This document shows positions 7,715 to 16,624 of a stretch of DNA of 64,000 bases, piece by piece. Source of the DNA: Pseudomonas arsenicoxydans (GTDB taxonomy: Bacteria > Pseudomonadota > Gammaproteobacteria > Pseudomonadales > Pseudomonadaceae). The notes below the pieces were generated by a model, which ran no database searches, had not been told where the DNA came from, and saw only the letters and a list, made by a program, of their open reading frames with translations. Every line of letters begins with the position of its first letter. Positions within the stretch are counted from its first letter, which is position 1. Made by a program: the position numbers and the translations under genes. The DNA lies in the NCBI RefSeq assembly GCF_006438915.1, contig NZ_RCZE01000002.1:313144-377143 (forward strand), in the 5' to 3' direction.

Positions 7715-8833
7715 ATGCCTTACCAACCGAATGACCTGCTAAGCCGTCATTTTGAAGAAAGCGGACACGACCTCACCAGCAAGGTCGAAGAACAACTCAA
7801 TCTGGTGTCACCCAACAGCCCCAACATCCCCATTTACCGTGACATGATCCTGACCGTGCTGCGCATGGCCCAGGAAGACCACAACCGCTGGAATGCCAAG
7901 ATCACCCTTCAAGCCCTGCGCGAACTGGAGCACGCCTTCCGTGTACTCGAGCAGTTTCGCGGTCGGCGCAAAGTCACCGTGTTTGGCTCTGCCCGAACAC
8001 CCATTGAACACCCGTTGTATGGTCTGGCCCGAGAACTGGGCGCCGCGCTGGCGCGCTCGGACCTGATGGTCATCACCGGCGCTGGCGGCGGCATCATGGC
8101 GGCAGCACACGAAGGTGCCGGCCGGGAACACAGCCTGGGCTTCAACATCACCCTGCCCTTCGAGCAGCACGCCAACCCCACCATGCAGGGCAGTGCCAAC
8201 CTGCTGCCCTTCCACTTCTTCTTTACCCGCAAGCTGTTCTTCGTCAAAGAAGCCGATGCGCTGGTCCTGTGCCCAGGCGGTTTCGGCACATTGGATGAGG
8301 CGCTGGAAGTACTGACACTGATTCAGACCGGCAAAAGCCCATTGGTGCCGGTGGTATTACTGGATGCGCCGGGCGGCAAATTCTGGCAAGGCGCGCTGGA
8401 CTTCATTCACCATCAGCTGGAGGAAAACCGCTACATCCTGCCTACCGACATGAAGCTCGTGAGCCTGGTCTACAGCGCCGAGGAGGCGGTGGAACAGATC
8501 AATCAGTTCTACAGCAACTTCCACTCCACCCGCTGGCTCAAACATCAGTTTGTGATTCGCATGAACCACCCTCTCAGTGAGCAAGCGCTCGACCACATGC
8601 AGGAAGCATTTGCCGACCTGTGCCTGAGCGATCGCTTCCATCAGCACGCCTACAGCGGCGAAGAGCACGATGAAGCGCAGTTCAGCCACCTGGCGCGACT
8701 GGCCTTTAACTTCAACGCGCGTGATCATGGTCGCCTGCGTGAACTGGTGGACTACATCAACCTGCCGGAAAATTGGGCGCAGTCCCCCCCCCAAACGCAG
8801 CAGCGCATGCGCAAACCCTCCAAGGTAACGTGA
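7715..8833 (+). CDS. Long LOG-family protein (Rossmann-fold nucleotide phosphoribohydrolase-like)
   Basis: This 372-residue protein has the LOG/lysine-decarboxylase-like core from about 85 to 290: TVFGSAR (88-94), TGAGGGIMAAAHEGA (121-135), and the signature PGGFGTLDEALEV (187-199), which carries the catalytic Glu. LOG enzymes release ribose 5-phosphate from nucleoside monophosphates. The N-terminal 80 residues and C-terminal 80 residues are extensions beyond the approximately 190-residue LOG proteins. The ATG at 7715 is preceded by AAGGAG at 7703-7708; a longer reading from 7595 has cysteine-rich non-family sequence. Homologues sit beside recX in other pseudomonads. The physiological substrate is not known. 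Confidence 0.8.
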   Translation: MPYQPNDLLSRHFEESGHDLTSKVEEQLNLVSPNSPNIPIYRDMILTVLRMAQEDHNRWNAKITLQALRELEHAFRVLEQFRGRRKVTVFGSARTPIEHPLYGLARELGAALARSDLMVITGAGGGIMAAAHEGAGREHSLGFNITLPFEQHANPTMQGSANLLPFHFFFTRKLFFVKEADALVLCPGGFGTLDEALEVLTLIQTGKSPLVPVVLLDAPGGKFWQGALDFIHHQLEENRYILPTDMKLVSLVYSAEEAVEQINQFYSNFHSTRWLKHQFVIRMNHPLSEQALDHMQEAFADLCLSDRFHQHAYSGEEHDEAQFSHLARLAFNFNARDHGRLRELVDYINLPENWAQSPPQTQQRMRKPSKVT

Positions 8834-8836
8834 GGC

Positions 8837-8877
8837 AAAAAAAATGGCCCGCTATCGAAATAGCGGGCCATTTTTTT
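8837..8877. terminator. Bidirectional terminator, LOG gene / recX
   Basis: AATGGCCCGCTA and TAGCGGGCCATT form a perfect 12-bp stem with a TCGAAA loop, an A8 run on the left and a T7 run on the right. It closes both the plus-strand LOG gene and the minus-strand recX, whose stop is only a few bases away. Confidence 0.9.
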
Positions 8878-8878
8878 A

Positions 8879-9346
8879 TTAATCATCCATTCCCCGGCCA
8901 CTGAACAAGCGGCTGATCATCTCCATGGAGTATCCGCGATAACTCAGGAAGCGCCCTTGCTTGGCGCGCTCCCGAGCATCTATCGGCAGATGCCCGGAAA
9001 ATTTACGCCGCCAGGTATCCTCCAGTTGCTCCTGCCAGTTGATACCGCTCTCGCGTAACGCCAGTTCGATATCGGTACGTTGCAGGCCACGTTGGCCAAG
9101 CTCCTCGCGAATACGCAAAGGGCCATAACCGGAGCGGGCGCGGTAGGAAACAAAGCTTTCGAGGTAACGGGATTCGGACAGTAGGCCCTCTTCCGTCAAG
9201 CGGTCGAGTGCTGTGTCGATCATCTCAGGGAGGGCGCCGCGCTGACGCAGTTTACGCGTCAGCTCGACTCGACCGTGCTCGCGTCGTGCGAGCAGGTCCA
9301 TGGCGGTTCGCCGCACCGCGACGAGTGTATCGAGTACGGCGGTCAT
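8879..9346 (-). CDS. recX: RecA inhibitor RecX
   Basis: This 155-residue protein is made of three-helix RecX repeats, with [19 protein letters not shown] (first repeat), [17 protein letters not shown] and [14 protein letters not shown] in order. RecX binds RecA filaments and limits recombinase and coprotease activity. It lies 8 nt after recA on the same strand, so the pair is almost certainly co-transcribed and SOS-induced together from the LexA-box promoter upstream of recA. Confidence 0.95.
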   Translation of the reverse strand: MTAVLDTLVAVRRTAMDLLARREHGRVELTRKLRQRGALPEMIDTALDRLTEEGLLSESRYLESFVSYRARSGYGPLRIREELGQRGLQRTDIELALRESGINWQEQLEDTWRRKFSGHLPIDARERAKQGRFLSYRGYSMEMISRLFSGRGMDD

Positions 9347-9354
9347 CGGATCAA

Positions 9355-10407
9355 TCAGATATCAGCATCAGCCAGGTCATCAGCAGTCTCTTTGACTGGC
9401 GATGCTTTGACGTCCGGCGCTGGAGTCAGCAGCTTGTCGCGCAGTTGCTTCTCGAGCTTGGCGGCGATTTCCGGATTGTCTGCCAGGAACTTGGCCGAGT
9501 TGGCCTTGCCCTGACCGATCTTGGTGCCTTCATAGGCATACCAGGCACCGGACTTCTCGACGAAACCGTGAAGCACGCCCAGGTCGATCATCTCGCCGTT
9601 GAGGTAGATGCCCTTGCCGTAAAGAATCTGGAACTCGGCCTGACGGAACGGCGAAGCCACCTTGTTCTTCACGACTTTGACGCGGGTTTCACTGCCGACG
9701 ACTTCATCACCTTCTTTCACCGCGCCAGTACGACGAATGTCCAGACGAACCGAAGCGTAGAACTTCAGCGCGTTACCACCGGTGGTGGTTTCCGGGCTGC
9801 CGAACATCACGCCGATTTTCATACGGATCTGGTTGATGAAGATCACCAGGCAGTTGGCGTTCTTGATGTTACCGGTGATTTTACGCAGTGCCTGGGACAT
9901 CAGACGGGCTTGCAGGCCGACGTGCATGTCGCCCATTTCGCCTTCGATTTCTGCTTTTGGCACCAGAGCGGCCACGGAGTCGACGATGATCACGTCAACG
10001 GCGTTGGAACGCACCAGCATGTCGGTGATTTCCAGGGCCTGCTCGCCGGTGTCCGGCTGCGAAACCAGCAGGTCGTCAACGTTGACGCCCAGTTTGCCAG
10101 CGTACTCAGGGTCAAGGGCGTGTTCAGCATCGACGAATGCACAGGTCGCGCCGGCTTTTTGAGCCTGGGCGATCACGGACAGTGTCAGTGTGGTTTTACC
10201 GGAGGATTCAGGACCGTAGATTTCAACGATACGGCCTTTTGGCAGACCGCCAATGCCGAGCGCGATGTCCAGACCCAGAGAGCCAGTGGAAATAGCCGGG
10301 ATCGCCTGACGGTCCTGATCGCCCATACGCATTACGGCACCCTTGCCGAATTGACGTTCGATCTGACCCAGGGCCGCAGCCAAGGCTTTCTTCTTGTTGT
10401 CGTCCAT
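9355..10407 (-). CDS. recA: Recombinase RecA
   Basis: At 350 residues it is the normal length. The Walker A motif GPESSGKT is at 65-72; the MAW-type L1/L2 loops are represented by [19 protein letters not shown] and [14 protein letters not shown]; the C-terminus is acidic (ADDLADADI). It catalyses strand exchange and, as a filament, stimulates self-cleavage of LexA and of S24 repressors such as the one at 12588-13331. The ATG at 10407 follows GAGGACTTTA; a 4-codon upstream in-frame start is less likely. A LexA box lies about 40 nt upstream. Confidence 0.98.
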   Translation of the reverse strand: MDDNKKKALAAALGQIERQFGKGAVMRMGDQDRQAIPAISTGSLGLDIALGIGGLPKGRIVEIYGPESSGKTTLTLSVIAQAQKAGATCAFVDAEHALDPEYAGKLGVNVDDLLVSQPDTGEQALEITDMLVRSNAVDVIIVDSVAALVPKAEIEGEMGDMHVGLQARLMSQALRKITGNIKNANCLVIFINQIRMKIGVMFGSPETTTGGNALKFYASVRLDIRRTGAVKEGDEVVGSETRVKVVKNKVASPFRQAEFQILYGKGIYLNGEMIDLGVLHGFVEKSGAWYAYEGTKIGQGKANSAKFLADNPEIAAKLEKQLRDKLLTPAPDVKASPVKETADDLADADI

Positions 10408-10447
10408 TAAAGTCCTCACGTAATCAATAAGGCCTGACGGCCAACAC

Positions 10448-10463
10448 CTGTATAAGTAGCCAG
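10448..10463 (-). promoter_or_regulatory. LexA (SOS) box upstream of recA
   Basis: The plus-strand sequence CTG-TATAAGTAGC-CAG keeps the obligatory CTG-N10-CAG ends and AT-rich core of the gamma-proteobacterial LexA operator. It is 41 nt upstream of the recA ATG, the usual place for repression of recA-recX. No second box was seen in front of cinA or the lysis genes. Confidence 0.85.
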
Positions 10464-10490
10464 TATTATTCCACAGCGATTCAGGATCGC

Positions 10491-10997
10491 CTACCCCTGA
10501 TTTGAGATTTCTGTGGCGGCATGGCGCAGCAGCCCCTCTAGCGCGGCCTTCACCGTTTGTCGGCGGACTTCATCGCGGTTGCCAGGGAAGTGCTGCACCT
10601 CGCTGAACACCTGCTCACCGACGCCCCAAGCCAGCCAGACCGTGCCCACCGGCTTGCTCGCAGAGCCGCCATCCGGCCCCGCCACACCGCTGACCGCCAC
10701 GGCAAAATGTGCCCGGCTCAGTTCCTGGGCGCCGCGGACCATTGCCTCGACCACCTCGCGACTGACCGCCCCCACCGTCGAAAACAACTCGACGGGCACG
10801 TTCAATTGCTGGGTTTTCTGTCGATTGGAGTAAGTGACATAGCCAGCCTCGAACCACGCCGAACTCCCCGGAATACGGGTGATCGCCTCGCTGATCCCCC
10901 CGCCCGTGCAAGACTCGGCGGCCGTGACATGGGCGTTGAGCACCTGCAAACGTCGGCCCAGTTCAGCGGCCAGTTGGGTAATTTCTTTCACGGTCAT
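10491..10997 (-). CDS. Nicotinamide-nucleotide amidohydrolase, CinA C-terminal family (PncC)
   Basis: This 168-residue single-domain CinA family protein has [36 protein letters not shown] core motifs split here as AESCTGG (near residue 26) and GYVTYSN, then [11 protein letters not shown] and KPVGTVW. PncC deamidates nicotinamide mononucleotide to nicotinate mononucleotide in pyridine-nucleotide recycling. The ATG at 10997 is immediately preceded by AGGAG, too close to serve it; the GTG two codons later (10991) has ideal spacing, so translation may start there. It lies in the usual cinA-recA-recX order. An upstream open extension to 11123 lacks family similarity. Confidence 0.9.
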   Translation of the reverse strand: MTVKEITQLAAELGRRLQVLNAHVTAAESCTGGGISEAITRIPGSSAWFEAGYVTYSNRQKTQQLNVPVELFSTVGAVSREVVEAMVRGAQELSRAHFAVAVSGVAGPDGGSASKPVGTVWLAWGVGEQVFSEVQHFPGNRDEVRRQTVKAALEGLLRHAATEISNQG

Positions 10998-11123
10998 CTC
11001 CTGAGCGAGCGGAAGCGAATGAGAACTACCGTACACGAGCAGATCGCGCTTGCAAGGCGCAAGATCAATCAAAATGTGAGGGCGCAAGAGCTCTGATACA
11101 GGCCTGACAAGCCTGCAAGGCAA

Positions 11124-11696
11124 TCAGTCCACGGTCCCCGGTGTCGGGCATAACACCGCCCTCGCCCGCAGCCACAGTTGCAGACGATCCTGCAAACCGT
11201 TCAGCCCGCCATTGATGCGCCGGGTGATGCTGTTGAACTGGTCGTGATCGGCGAGTTCGTTAAGGCCGTTCTGCGCCCAGTACCAGGCCGCGGATTCGGC
11301 GGCCCACTGGGGTTTTTCCAACAGCTGCGGAATAAACAGCAAGCGATCATCGCCGAACAGTCCAAGACTGCATTGGCGGTAGTTATCGCGGCCAGTGATC
11401 TGGATCAAGCCTCGGCCGCGGTACTTTTGACCATCACCCTCCTGCGCAGGAGTGTTACCCAAGCGAGCAGCCAAGGCACCGGTGTCGTATTTGCTCAAAT
11501 ATTGCTCACTGCCAAGTTCACGTACGTATTGCAACTGCCCGGACTCATGGCCGACTTGAGCGAGAAAGACGGCAATACGCTTCGGGGTATTGATGTTGAA
11601 ACGAGCCATAGCGGTATTGAGAGCAGAAATGAAAACGCCCGCTTGGACGCGGGCGTTGGGCATGATTGTTAGCAGTTGCCCATCGGTTAGCGGCAT
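11124..11696 (-). CDS. Phage/tailocin endolysin, glycoside hydrolase family 19
   Basis: This 190-residue GH19 chitinase-like lysozyme degrades peptidoglycan at lysis. The general acid and base are likely Glu51 in QVGHESGQ and Glu60 in YVREL. The substrate-binding YRGRGLIQITGRDNY stretch is at 92-106, and WYWAQNGLNELAD and ITRRINGGLNGL follow in family order. There is no signal peptide, so it needs the holin encoded just upstream. The ATG at 11696 has GAGGACC upstream. The cinA-proximal position matches the lysis enzyme of R/F-pyocin-like clusters in the mutS-cinA interval of P. fluorescens strains. Confidence 0.9.
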   Translation of the reverse strand: MPLTDGQLLTIMPNARVQAGVFISALNTAMARFNINTPKRIAVFLAQVGHESGQLQYVRELGSEQYLSKYDTGALAARLGNTPAQEGDGQKYRGRGLIQITGRDNYRQCSLGLFGDDRLLFIPQLLEKPQWAAESAAWYWAQNGLNELADHDQFNSITRRINGGLNGLQDRLQLWLRARAVLCPTPGTVD

Positions 11697-11824
11697 AAAA
11701 GGTCCTCGGTCAATAAACCGTTTATGGTGGGTTTGAATGAACGGCACTGGCCGTGGGAGACCTGCGTCCTTGCAGGTCGGATGCCGGTCGGCACCACTGT
11801 TCGCCAATCCATTGGTCTTGAGTT

Positions 11825-12172
11825 TCAGCGATCTTGACGGGTGTCACGCGGGGGCACATCGCACACATCAATGCGCTTCGCAGCCCAGCGCTCGTAAAGC
11901 CCGATGGACACGTCGGCTCCGGCCATCGCTGTCAGACAGCCAAAGGCGCAAGCCGCCCAGATCGACACGCCGGCGGCGTACAGCAGCATGATGGCCGAGA
12001 CCCCGCAGACCATGCAGGCCCCGGAACGCAGGGCCAGGCGTCGCAGCAGTGACCAGCCGCGAGCGCCGTCCTTGTCGGCGCGCCACATTTCGCCGGACAC
12101 CCCGCCCACCAGGGCAAGGACGATGACGAGCCAGATCGGCATGTCCAGCAACGCTAATTGCTCGTTTGTCAT
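11825..12172 (-). CDS. Tailocin/prophage holin (pyocin-type)
   Basis: This 115-residue membrane protein has three hydrophobic segments at about 12-27, 49-65 and 68-85. The segment GEMWRADKDGARGWSLLRRLALRSGA between the first two is highly characteristic of the holin found next to R-type pyocins. It would form the membrane lesions that release the endolysin encoded 128 nt downstream. The ATG at 12172 follows GGAGGCGTGAC, a strong ribosome site; an in-frame upstream opening to 12253 lacks similarity. Expression is presumably from the operator-covered promoter at 12429-12457. Confidence 0.85.
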   Translation of the reverse strand: MTNEQLALLDMPIWLVIVLALVGGVSGEMWRADKDGARGWSLLRRLALRSGACMVCGVSAIMLLYAAGVSIWAACAFGCLTAMAGADVSIGLYERWAAKRIDVCDVPPRDTRQDR

Positions 12173-12253
12173 GTCACGCCTCCGGGACTGATTGATGAGG
12201 GGTTCTCTAAAACGGTGTTTTCTTGAAGTGCCTGATGGAAGGCAGAAGTCCAT

Positions 12254-12364
12254 TCATAGTGTTTGTCCGACCGCGGTCTCTGCCCGCCGGATAACTGCTT
12301 CTGGTGCTTTACGCTGCACACCCGGGTCAGTTGCCAACCCTCTGAACTGTTGAGGCCGGTTCAT
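12254..12364 (-). other. Possible decayed KGG-type peptide ORF in the holin leader
   Basis: A 36-codon frame beginning MNRPQQFRGLATDPGVQRK lies in the 250-nt leader of the holin transcript, with AAGGCAGCG before its ATG. RGLATDPGVQRK resembles the opening of YciG/KGG stress-peptide repeats (RGFAxxDPxxQRxIASKGG), but the KGG part is absent from this frame. It could be a frameshifted remnant or chance. Treat as unproven. Confidence 0.2.
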
Positions 12365-12428
12365 CGCTGCCTTTGTGATGGAATTGAAAACTTCGTGTCG
12401 AGCCGCTTTGTTGAGTGGCTTGAGACAA

Positions 12429-12457
12429 AGAATATGCATTGATGCATATACAGTCAA
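12429..12457 (-). promoter_or_regulatory. Sigma-70 promoter reading toward holin and endolysin
   Basis: On the minus strand TTGACT (12452-12457) and TATTCT (12429-12434) are separated by exactly 17 nt. Two of the TGCA-N4-TGCA dyads overlap its -35, spacer and -10. A start near 12422 gives a leader of about 250 nt before the holin ATG. Confidence 0.7.
12432..12449. promoter_or_regulatory. Repressor operator candidate 1
   Basis: ATATGCA-TTGA-TGCATAT is a perfect dyad with 7-bp arms and a 4-nt centre. It covers the spacer and -10 of the minus-strand promoter. It shares TGCA-N4-TGCA with the two neighbouring sites. Confidence 0.65.
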
Positions 12458-12471
12458 TGCGCAAATGCATT
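12456..12471. promoter_or_regulatory. Repressor operator candidate 2
   Basis: AATGCG-CAAA-TGCATT has 6-bp arms with one mismatch and the same 4-nt spacing. It overlaps the edge of the -35 box. Its centre is 23 nt from operator 1. Confidence 0.6.
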
Positions 12472-12482
12472 TATATGTACAC

Positions 12483-12506
12483 ATTTAATGCACTGATGCA
12501 TTAAAT
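12483..12506. promoter_or_regulatory. Repressor operator candidate 3
   Basis: ATTTAATGCA-CTGA-TGCATTAAAT is a perfect dyad with 10-bp arms, the best of the three. Its centre is 31 nt from operator 2, upstream of the minus-strand promoter. Confidence 0.65.
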
Positions 12507-12544
12507 CCCCGCAATCAAAGGCTCCGGTGGTTTTTGGCAGGCGA

Positions 12545-12570
12545 AAAAAACCCGCTCGATGGCGGGTTTT
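12545..12570. terminator. Terminator of the S24 repressor gene
   Basis: AAAACCCGC and GCGGGTTTT form a perfect stem with a short loop, flanked by A7 on the left; reading on the minus strand it gives a T-tract after the stem. It lies 18 nt past the repressor stop and separates it from the holin promoter. Confidence 0.8.
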
Positions 12571-12587
12571 ATCTGACGGTGGCGAGG

Positions 12588-13331
12588 TTAACGGGCGTAC
12601 ATGCCCCACCAGAAGACGTGACCAAGGATGACGATCTGCTCTTCCTGGATTTCCTGGAAGGTGTAGTCCTCGTCCGGGTGTTCATCGCGATTGAAGCTGC
12701 GCAGGCGAATGCCGGTCGGCAGGCGATAGAGCTGTTTCACCCGCAACTGGCCGTTATGATTGATTGCATAAAGGTCGCCATCAACAATGTCGCCAATCCC
12801 GCACTTGCCGGCGTTCACGCCTACGGTGGCGCCATCGCGCAGCACCGGCAACATGCTGTTGCCGCGCACCGTCACGCATTTGGCCTGGTCGAACTGCACG
12901 CCGTTGTGGCGCAAGCTGCGCTTGCCGAAGCGCAGGCTAGAGCGCTCGCTCTCTTCGATGACGAATCTCCCTGATCCAGCAGCCAATTCAACCTCGCGAA
13001 GAAAGGGAACCGACACCTCGTCGTCATCGACGGGTGTATCGTCGTCCCACAGACTTATGTCCTTGAGTTCGGAATGTGATTGATTGCGCCCGGCAGTGGC
13101 AGTCGCCGACACATCCGTACGGCCGCGCAACTGATCAGTGCTCACGGTGAAGTACTCGGCGATCTTCGAGATGTGTTTATCCGAAGGATCGACGATCTTC
13201 CCGCTGAGGATCCGCGAGAGCGTGGATTGAGGCACGCCGGTGCGACGGTGAAGCTCCGTGGGGGAGATCCCGTGTTGATCAAGCAGTGCTCTTAAGACGG
13301 TAGAAACGTTGCGTTTTTGCATAACGCGCAT
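12588..13331 (-). CDS. CI/PrtR-like S24 transcriptional repressor
   Basis: This 247-residue repressor has an N-terminal HTH (about 10-70, with TELHRRTGVPQSTLSRILSG as the helix-turn-helix), an acidic linker, and a C-terminal LexA-like S24 domain with cleavage site Ala118-Gly119 in ELAAGSG, catalytic Ser159 in RGNSMLP and Lys199 in RVKQLY. This is the layout of PrtR/CI repressors that cut themselves when RecA filaments form, coupling pyocin or prophage release to DNA damage. It should repress the lysis promoter through the nearby dyads. The start is uncertain: ATG 13331 was chosen, but ATG 13322 is possible; neither has a strong ribosome site. Confidence 0.85.
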   Translation of the reverse strand: MRVMQKRNVSTVLRALLDQHGISPTELHRRTGVPQSTLSRILSGKIVDPSDKHISKIAEYFTVSTDQLRGRTDVSATATAGRNQSHSELKDISLWDDDTPVDDDEVSVPFLREVELAAGSGRFVIEESERSSLRFGKRSLRHNGVQFDQAKCVTVRGNSMLPVLRDGATVGVNAGKCGIGDIVDGDLYAINHNGQLRVKQLYRLPTGIRLRSFNRDEHPDEDYTFQEIQEEQIVILGHVFWWGMYAR

Positions 13332-13357
13332 AGTGCTTGTTCTTTTCGCCGATGACA

Positions 13358-13373
13358 AATGCTGTATTGCATA
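13358..13373. promoter_or_regulatory. Possible autoregulatory operator upstream of the repressor gene
   Basis: AATGCT-GTAT-TGCATA keeps the half-site order and 4-nt spacing of the operators at 12432-12506 with one mismatch in each arm. It is 27 nt upstream of the repressor start. Confidence 0.35.
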
Positions 13374-13523
13374 ATCCGTGCATATCCTGCGGAAGTGTGC
13401 CGCAGGGCTTTCATGCCTGCGTCGGGCGGACCGCCCATGGTAATCTTGCGCCCATCGCGGAAAAGCCGGGCCGATGCCCCTCCTTTTGCCCTACACCTTT
13501 CAACGAGTTTTCCTGAATTTCCG

Positions 13524-16103
13524 ATGAATAAAGCCATCTCCGATCTGTCTTCCCACACGCCAATGATGCAGCAGTACTGGCGCCTGAAGAACCAGCACCC
13601 TGACCAGTTGATGTTCTACCGCATGGGCGATTTCTACGAAATCTTCTACGAAGACGCGAAGAAAGCCGCCAAACTGCTGGACATCACCCTGACCGCCCGC
13701 GGGCAGTCGGCGGGTCAGGCGATTCCGATGTGTGGGATTCCTTACCACGCCGCGGAAGGTTACCTGGCGAAACTGGTCAAGCTCGGCGAGTCGGTGGTGA
13801 TTTGCGAGCAGGTCGGTGATCCGGCGACCAGTAAAGGGCCGGTGGATCGTCAGGTAGTGCGGATCATCACGCCGGGTACGGTCAGTGATGAAGCGCTGCT
13901 GGATGAGCGTCGGGACAACTTGATTGCTGCGGTGCTGGGTGACGAGCGCCTGTTCGGCCTGGCCGTGCTGGACATCACCAGCGGCAATTTCACGGTGCTG
14001 GAAATCAAGGGTTGGGAAAATTTGCTGGCGGAGCTGGAGCGGGTCAATCCGGTCGAGTTGATGATCCCGGACGATTGGCCAAAAGACCTGCCGGCGGAAA
14101 AACGTCGTGGGGTTCGTCGCCGCGCGCCGTGGGATTTCGAGCGCGACTCGGCGCTGAAAAGTCTGTGCCAGCAGTTTTCCACCCAGGACCTTAAAGGTTT
14201 TGGTTGCGAGAACCTGACTCTGGCCATCGGCGCTGCCGGTTGCCTGCTCAGCTACGCCAAGGAAACCCAGCGCACCGCCCTGCCGCATTTGCGCAGCCTG
14301 CGTCATGAGCGTCTGGATGACACTGTGGTGCTGGACGGCGCGAGCCGTCGCAACCTGGAACTGGACACCAACCTGGCCGGTGGCCGCGACAACACCCTGC
14401 AATCGGTGGTCGATCGCTGTCAGACCGCCATGGGCAGCCGCTTGCTGACCCGTTGGTTGAACCGCCCGCTGCGGGACCTGACCGTGTTGCTGGCGCGTCA
14501 GACTTCGATCACCTGCCTGCTCGACGGCTACCGCTTTGAAAAGCTGCAACCGCAGCTCAAGGAAATCGGCGACATCGAGCGGATTCTGGCGCGGATCGGC
14601 CTGCGCAACGCCCGCCCTCGCGACCTCGCTCGTCTGCGCGATGCGCTGGGTGCCTTACCTGAATTGCAAGTGGCGATGACTGAGCTGGAAGCGCCGCACA
14701 TTATTCAACTGGCCAAGACCACCAGCACCTACCCGGAACTGGCGGCGCTGCTGGAAAAAGCCATCATCGACAACCCGCCTGCGGTGATCCGTGACGGCGG
14801 CGTGTTGAAGACCGGTTACGACAGCGAACTCGACGATCTGCAATCGCTCAGCGAAAACGCCGGGCAGTTCCTGATTGATCTGGAAGCACGCGAGAAAGCC
14901 CGCACCGGCCTGTCGCACCTGAAGGTCGGTTACAACCGCATTCATGGCTACTTCATTGAGTTGCCGAGCAAACAGGCCGAGTCCGCGCCCGCAGACTACA
15001 TCCGCCGCCAGACGTTGAAGGGAGCCGAGCGTTTCATTACCCCGGAACTCAAGGCGTTCGAGGACAAGGCCCTGTCGGCCAAGAGCCGTGCCCTGGCCCG
15101 CGAAAAAATGCTCTACGAAGCCCTGCTCGAAGACCTGATCGCCCAGTTGCCACCGCTGCAGGACACCGCCGCTGCGCTCGCCGAACTGGACGTACTGAGC
15201 AACCTCGCCGAACGGGCGCTGAACCTCGACCTGAACTGCCCACGTTTCGTCGACGAGCCCTGCATGCGCATCACCCAGGGTCGTCACCCGGTGGTCGAGC
15301 AAGTGCTGAGCACGCCCTTCGTGGCCAACGACCTGAGCCTCGACGACAACACGCGCATGCTGGTGATCACCGGTCCGAACATGGGCGGTAAATCCACCTA
15401 CATGCGTCAGACCGCGTTAATCGTGTTGCTCGCGCATATCGGCAGCTTCGTGCCGGCGGCCAGTTGCGAACTGTCCCTGGTCGACCGGATCTTCACCCGG
15501 ATCGGTTCCAGCGATGACCTGGCGGGCGGCCGCTCGACTTTCATGGTTGAAATGAGCGAAACCGCGAACATTTTGCACAACGCCACCGAACGCAGCCTGG
15601 TGCTGATGGACGAAGTCGGTCGCGGCACCAGCACCTTCGACGGCCTGTCCCTGGCCTGGGCAGCTGCCGAGCGACTGGCACACCTGCGCGCTTACACGCT
15701 GTTCGCCACCCACTATTTTGAACTGACGGTGTTACCGGAGGCGCAACCGCTGGTGGCCAACGTTCACCTCAATGCCACCGAGCACAACGAACGCATCGTG
15801 TTCCTCCACCATGTGCTGCCTGGGCCAGCCAGCCAGAGTTACGGCTTGGCTGTAGCGCAACTGGCCGGCGTGCCCAGTGAAGTGATTGTGCGGGCTCGCG
15901 AGCATTTGGGTCGCCTGGAAGCCACTGCCCTGCCCCATGAAGTTCCTGCGCCTGCGAAGGGCAAACCGGCCGCGCCGCAGCAAAGCGACATGTTCGCCAG
16001 CCTGCCGCACCCGGTGCTGGATGAATTGACCAAGCTCAATCTGGATGACATGACGCCGCGCCGTGCGCTCGAAATGCTCTATACACTAAAGAACCGGATC
16101 TAA
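13524..16103 (+). CDS. mutS: DNA mismatch repair protein MutS
   Basis: At 859 residues this is full length. The mismatch-binding N-terminus contains [14 protein letters not shown] with the Phe-x-Glu wedge near residues 33-41. The connector and lever domains follow, then the ABC ATPase with Walker [10 protein letters not shown] (617-625) and Walker [17 protein letters not shown]. The C-terminus [16 protein letters not shown] is the beta-clamp/tetramer end. MutS recognises mispairs and recruits MutL. The ATG at 13524 gives the standard start MNKAISDL; in-frame sequence from 13359 is not MutS-like. The position beside cinA-recA is conserved, and this interval is a known insertion site for tailocin genes. 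Confidence 0.98.
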   Translation: MNKAISDLSSHTPMMQQYWRLKNQHPDQLMFYRMGDFYEIFYEDAKKAAKLLDITLTARGQSAGQAIPMCGIPYHAAEGYLAKLVKLGESVVICEQVGDPATSKGPVDRQVVRIITPGTVSDEALLDERRDNLIAAVLGDERLFGLAVLDITSGNFTVLEIKGWENLLAELERVNPVELMIPDDWPKDLPAEKRRGVRRRAPWDFERDSALKSLCQQFSTQDLKGFGCENLTLAIGAAGCLLSYAKETQRTALPHLRSLRHERLDDTVVLDGASRRNLELDTNLAGGRDNTLQSVVDRCQTAMGSRLLTRWLNRPLRDLTVLLARQTSITCLLDGYRFEKLQPQLKEIGDIERILARIGLRNARPRDLARLRDALGALPELQVAMTELEAPHIIQLAKTTSTYPELAALLEKAIIDNPPAVIRDGGVLKTGYDSELDDLQSLSENAGQFLIDLEAREKARTGLSHLKVGYNRIHGYFIELPSKQAESAPADYIRRQTLKGAERFITPELKAFEDKALSAKSRALAREKMLYEALLEDLIAQLPPLQDTAAALAELDVLSNLAERALNLDLNCPRFVDEPCMRITQGRHPVVEQVLSTPFVANDLSLDDNTRMLVITGPNMGGKSTYMRQTALIVLLAHIGSFVPAASCELSLVDRIFTRIGSSDDLAGGRSTFMVEMSETANILHNATERSLVLMDEVGRGTSTFDGLSLAWAAAERLAHLRAYTLFATHYFELTVLPEAQPLVANVHLNATEHNERIVFLHHVLPGPASQSYGLAVAQLAGVPSEVIVRAREHLGRLEATALPHEVPAPAKGKPAAPQQSDMFASLPHPVLDELTKLNLDDMTPRRALEMLYTLKNRI

Positions 16104-16245
16104 CGCACTTGCCTGCAAGCTGTTAGAATCTCGCGCGGTTTGGGATGCTGCTGGCTAATAGCCTGGCCAGCAGACTATCGCTCCCGAACCTGGCGACCCC
16201 AACGTGAAGGGGCTCCGCTGCCGCCGCCTGAGGAGAAAATTAGAA

Positions 16246-16569
16246 ATGACCTTCGTCGTCACCGACAACTGCATCAAGTGCAAGTACACCGACTGCGTAG
16301 AAGTGTGTCCGGTGGACTGCTTTTACGAAGGCCCGAACTTCCTGGTGATTCACCCGGATGAGTGCATTGACTGCGCACTGTGCGAACCAGAATGCCCGGC
16401 CGTGGCCATCTTCTCCGAAGATGAAGTGCCAGCAGAAATGCAGGAATTCATTCAGCTGAACGTTGAACTGGCCGAAATCTGGCCCAACATCACTGAGAAG
16501 AAAGAATCGATGCCAGACGCTGAAGAGTGGGATGGCGTCAAAGGCAAGATCAAAGACCTCGAACGCTGA
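16246..16569 (+). CDS. fdxA: 7Fe ferredoxin FdxA
   Basis: This 107-residue ferredoxin has nine cysteines in the N-terminal half (C9, C12, C17, C21, C25, C40, C43, C46, C50), matching the [3Fe-4S][4Fe-4S] Azotobacter-type FdI. It carries the [17 protein letters not shown] and [12 protein letters not shown] motifs, followed by an acidic C-terminal half. Fpr at 2654-3433 is a possible electron partner. A ribosome site AGGAGAAAAT precedes the ATG. A -10-like TAGAAT lies near 16123. It converges on rsmZ with the two terminators back to back. Confidence 0.95.
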   Translation: MTFVVTDNCIKCKYTDCVEVCPVDCFYEGPNFLVIHPDECIDCALCEPECPAVAIFSEDEVPAEMQEFIQLNVELAEIWPNITEKKESMPDAEEWDGVKGKIKDLER

Positions 16570-16585
16570 TTTTCCGCGCGTTCCC

Positions 16586-16610
16586 GAAAAGGCCCCTAGC
16601 GGGCCTTTTT
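16586..16610 (+). terminator. fdxA terminator
   Basis: AAAAGGCCC-CTAGC-GGGCCTTTTT is a perfect short stem with a T5 run, 17 nt after the fdxA stop. Confidence 0.85.
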
Positions 16611-16624
16611 GCTTTTCTACAGGC

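Noticed and set aside
9208..10410. 400-codon frame opposite recA/recX
   Set aside because: Overlaps recA, recX and their control region on the other strand; no plausible product.
12438..12453. LexA box within the lysis promoter (ATATACAG)
   Set aside because: The CTG partner ten bases from CAG is missing; repression is better explained by the TGCA dyads.
12254..12484. Full 76-codon frame across the operator region as a PrtN-type activator
   Set aside because: Its first 40 codons are the operator dyads and promoter, and no PrtN motif is present; only the last 36 codons are kept as a weak remnant.
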